Part shown: positions 5,554 through 5,559 of the stretch, piece after piece
Layout: each line of letters opens with the position of its first letter
Numbering within the stretch: the first letter of the stretch is position 1
NCBI GenBank assembly: GCA_029777215.1
Contig: JAKOSQ010000133.1
Coordinates: 1-5,559, forward strand
Reading direction: 5' to 3'
Length of the DNA: 5,559 nucleotides
From: Bacillota bacterium
Lineage (GTDB): Bacteria; Bacillota; Clostridia; Oscillospirales; Oscillospiraceae
Program-made: the position numbers and the translations under genes
Notes under the pieces: generated by a model
What the model saw: the letters and a program-made list of their open reading frames with translations, nothing else
Database searches by the model: none
What the model was told of the DNA's origin: nothing

Positions 5554-5559
5554 GGAGGA
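5554..5559 (+). promoter_or_regulatory. Possible ribosome binding site of a plus-strand gene beyond the window
   Basis: GGAGGA ends the window on the plus strand after an A/T-rich stretch, in a region with no convincing open reading frame. If a start codon follows within about ten bases, a divergently transcribed gene begins there. This cannot be confirmed from the window. Confidence 0.4.

Larger units (their letters stand above)
5413..5559. other. Non-coding, probably divergent intergenic region
   Basis: This lies upstream of the minus-strand cysteine-rich gene and, judging from the Shine-Dalgarno-like sequence at its right end, upstream of a plus-strand gene outside the window. It is richer in A/T tracts than the coding regions. 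I find no convincing sigma-A promoter on either strand. On the minus strand CATAGACT (5438-5445) resembles a sporulation sigma-E minus-10 box about 38 bases before the start, but no matching minus-35 box is evident. Confidence 0.6.

Overview
This is a GC-rich stretch of bacterial chromosome with a strong C/G preference at third codon positions. The gene set points to a GC-rich member of the Clostridia, and an Oscillospiraceae-like gut anaerobe is my best guess. The reasons are a SpoIIIE/FtsK translocase, Mini-ribonuclease III and RqcH (a typical Firmicutes combination), plus a cysteine-rich protein of a type I recall only from clostridia. The taxonomic call is inference, because no rRNA or other marker is present.

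Left arm, plus strand (1-3702): the window opens inside the cytoplasmic half of an FtsK/SpoIIIE DNA translocase. A 50-base gap containing a perfect 24-base palindrome follows, then mrnC (Mini-RNase III, 23S rRNA maturation) and rqcH (ribosome-associated quality control, NFACT family). mrnC and rqcH overlap by one base (TAATG) and are almost certainly co-transcribed and translationally coupled. Both products act on the large ribosomal subunit, one during its maturation and one when it is stalled with a nascent chain. A strong symmetric hairpin with T-tracts on both sides (3698-3734) closes this unit.

Right arm, minus strand (3738-5399): two genes converge on that hairpin. The proximal one (4472 to 3738) encodes a VanX/DdpX-type D-Ala-D-Ala dipeptidase with a lipoprotein signal peptide, so it is predicted to be a cell-surface zinc peptidase. 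There is no sign of a vancomycin-resistance cluster. Its start is uncertain: the usable in-frame start is TTG, while a better-looking ATG lies one base out of frame across a run of five A. The distal gene (5399 to 4596) encodes a 267-residue protein with 16 cysteines and no function I can assign. It has an excellent Shine-Dalgarno site and its own terminator (4547-4582), so the two minus-strand genes are probably separate transcription units.

Right edge (5413-5559): a non-coding, probably divergent promoter region with short dyads and a direct repeat. It ends in a Shine-Dalgarno-like GGAGGA on the plus strand, suggesting that another plus-strand gene begins just outside the window. I see no mobile elements, CRISPR arrays, tRNAs or rRNAs. 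Most of the window is ordinary chromosomal housekeeping. The parts most worth a second look are the cysteine-rich protein, the start of the dipeptidase lipoprotein, the hairpin before mrnC and the Glu-Arg variant of the RqcH active motif.
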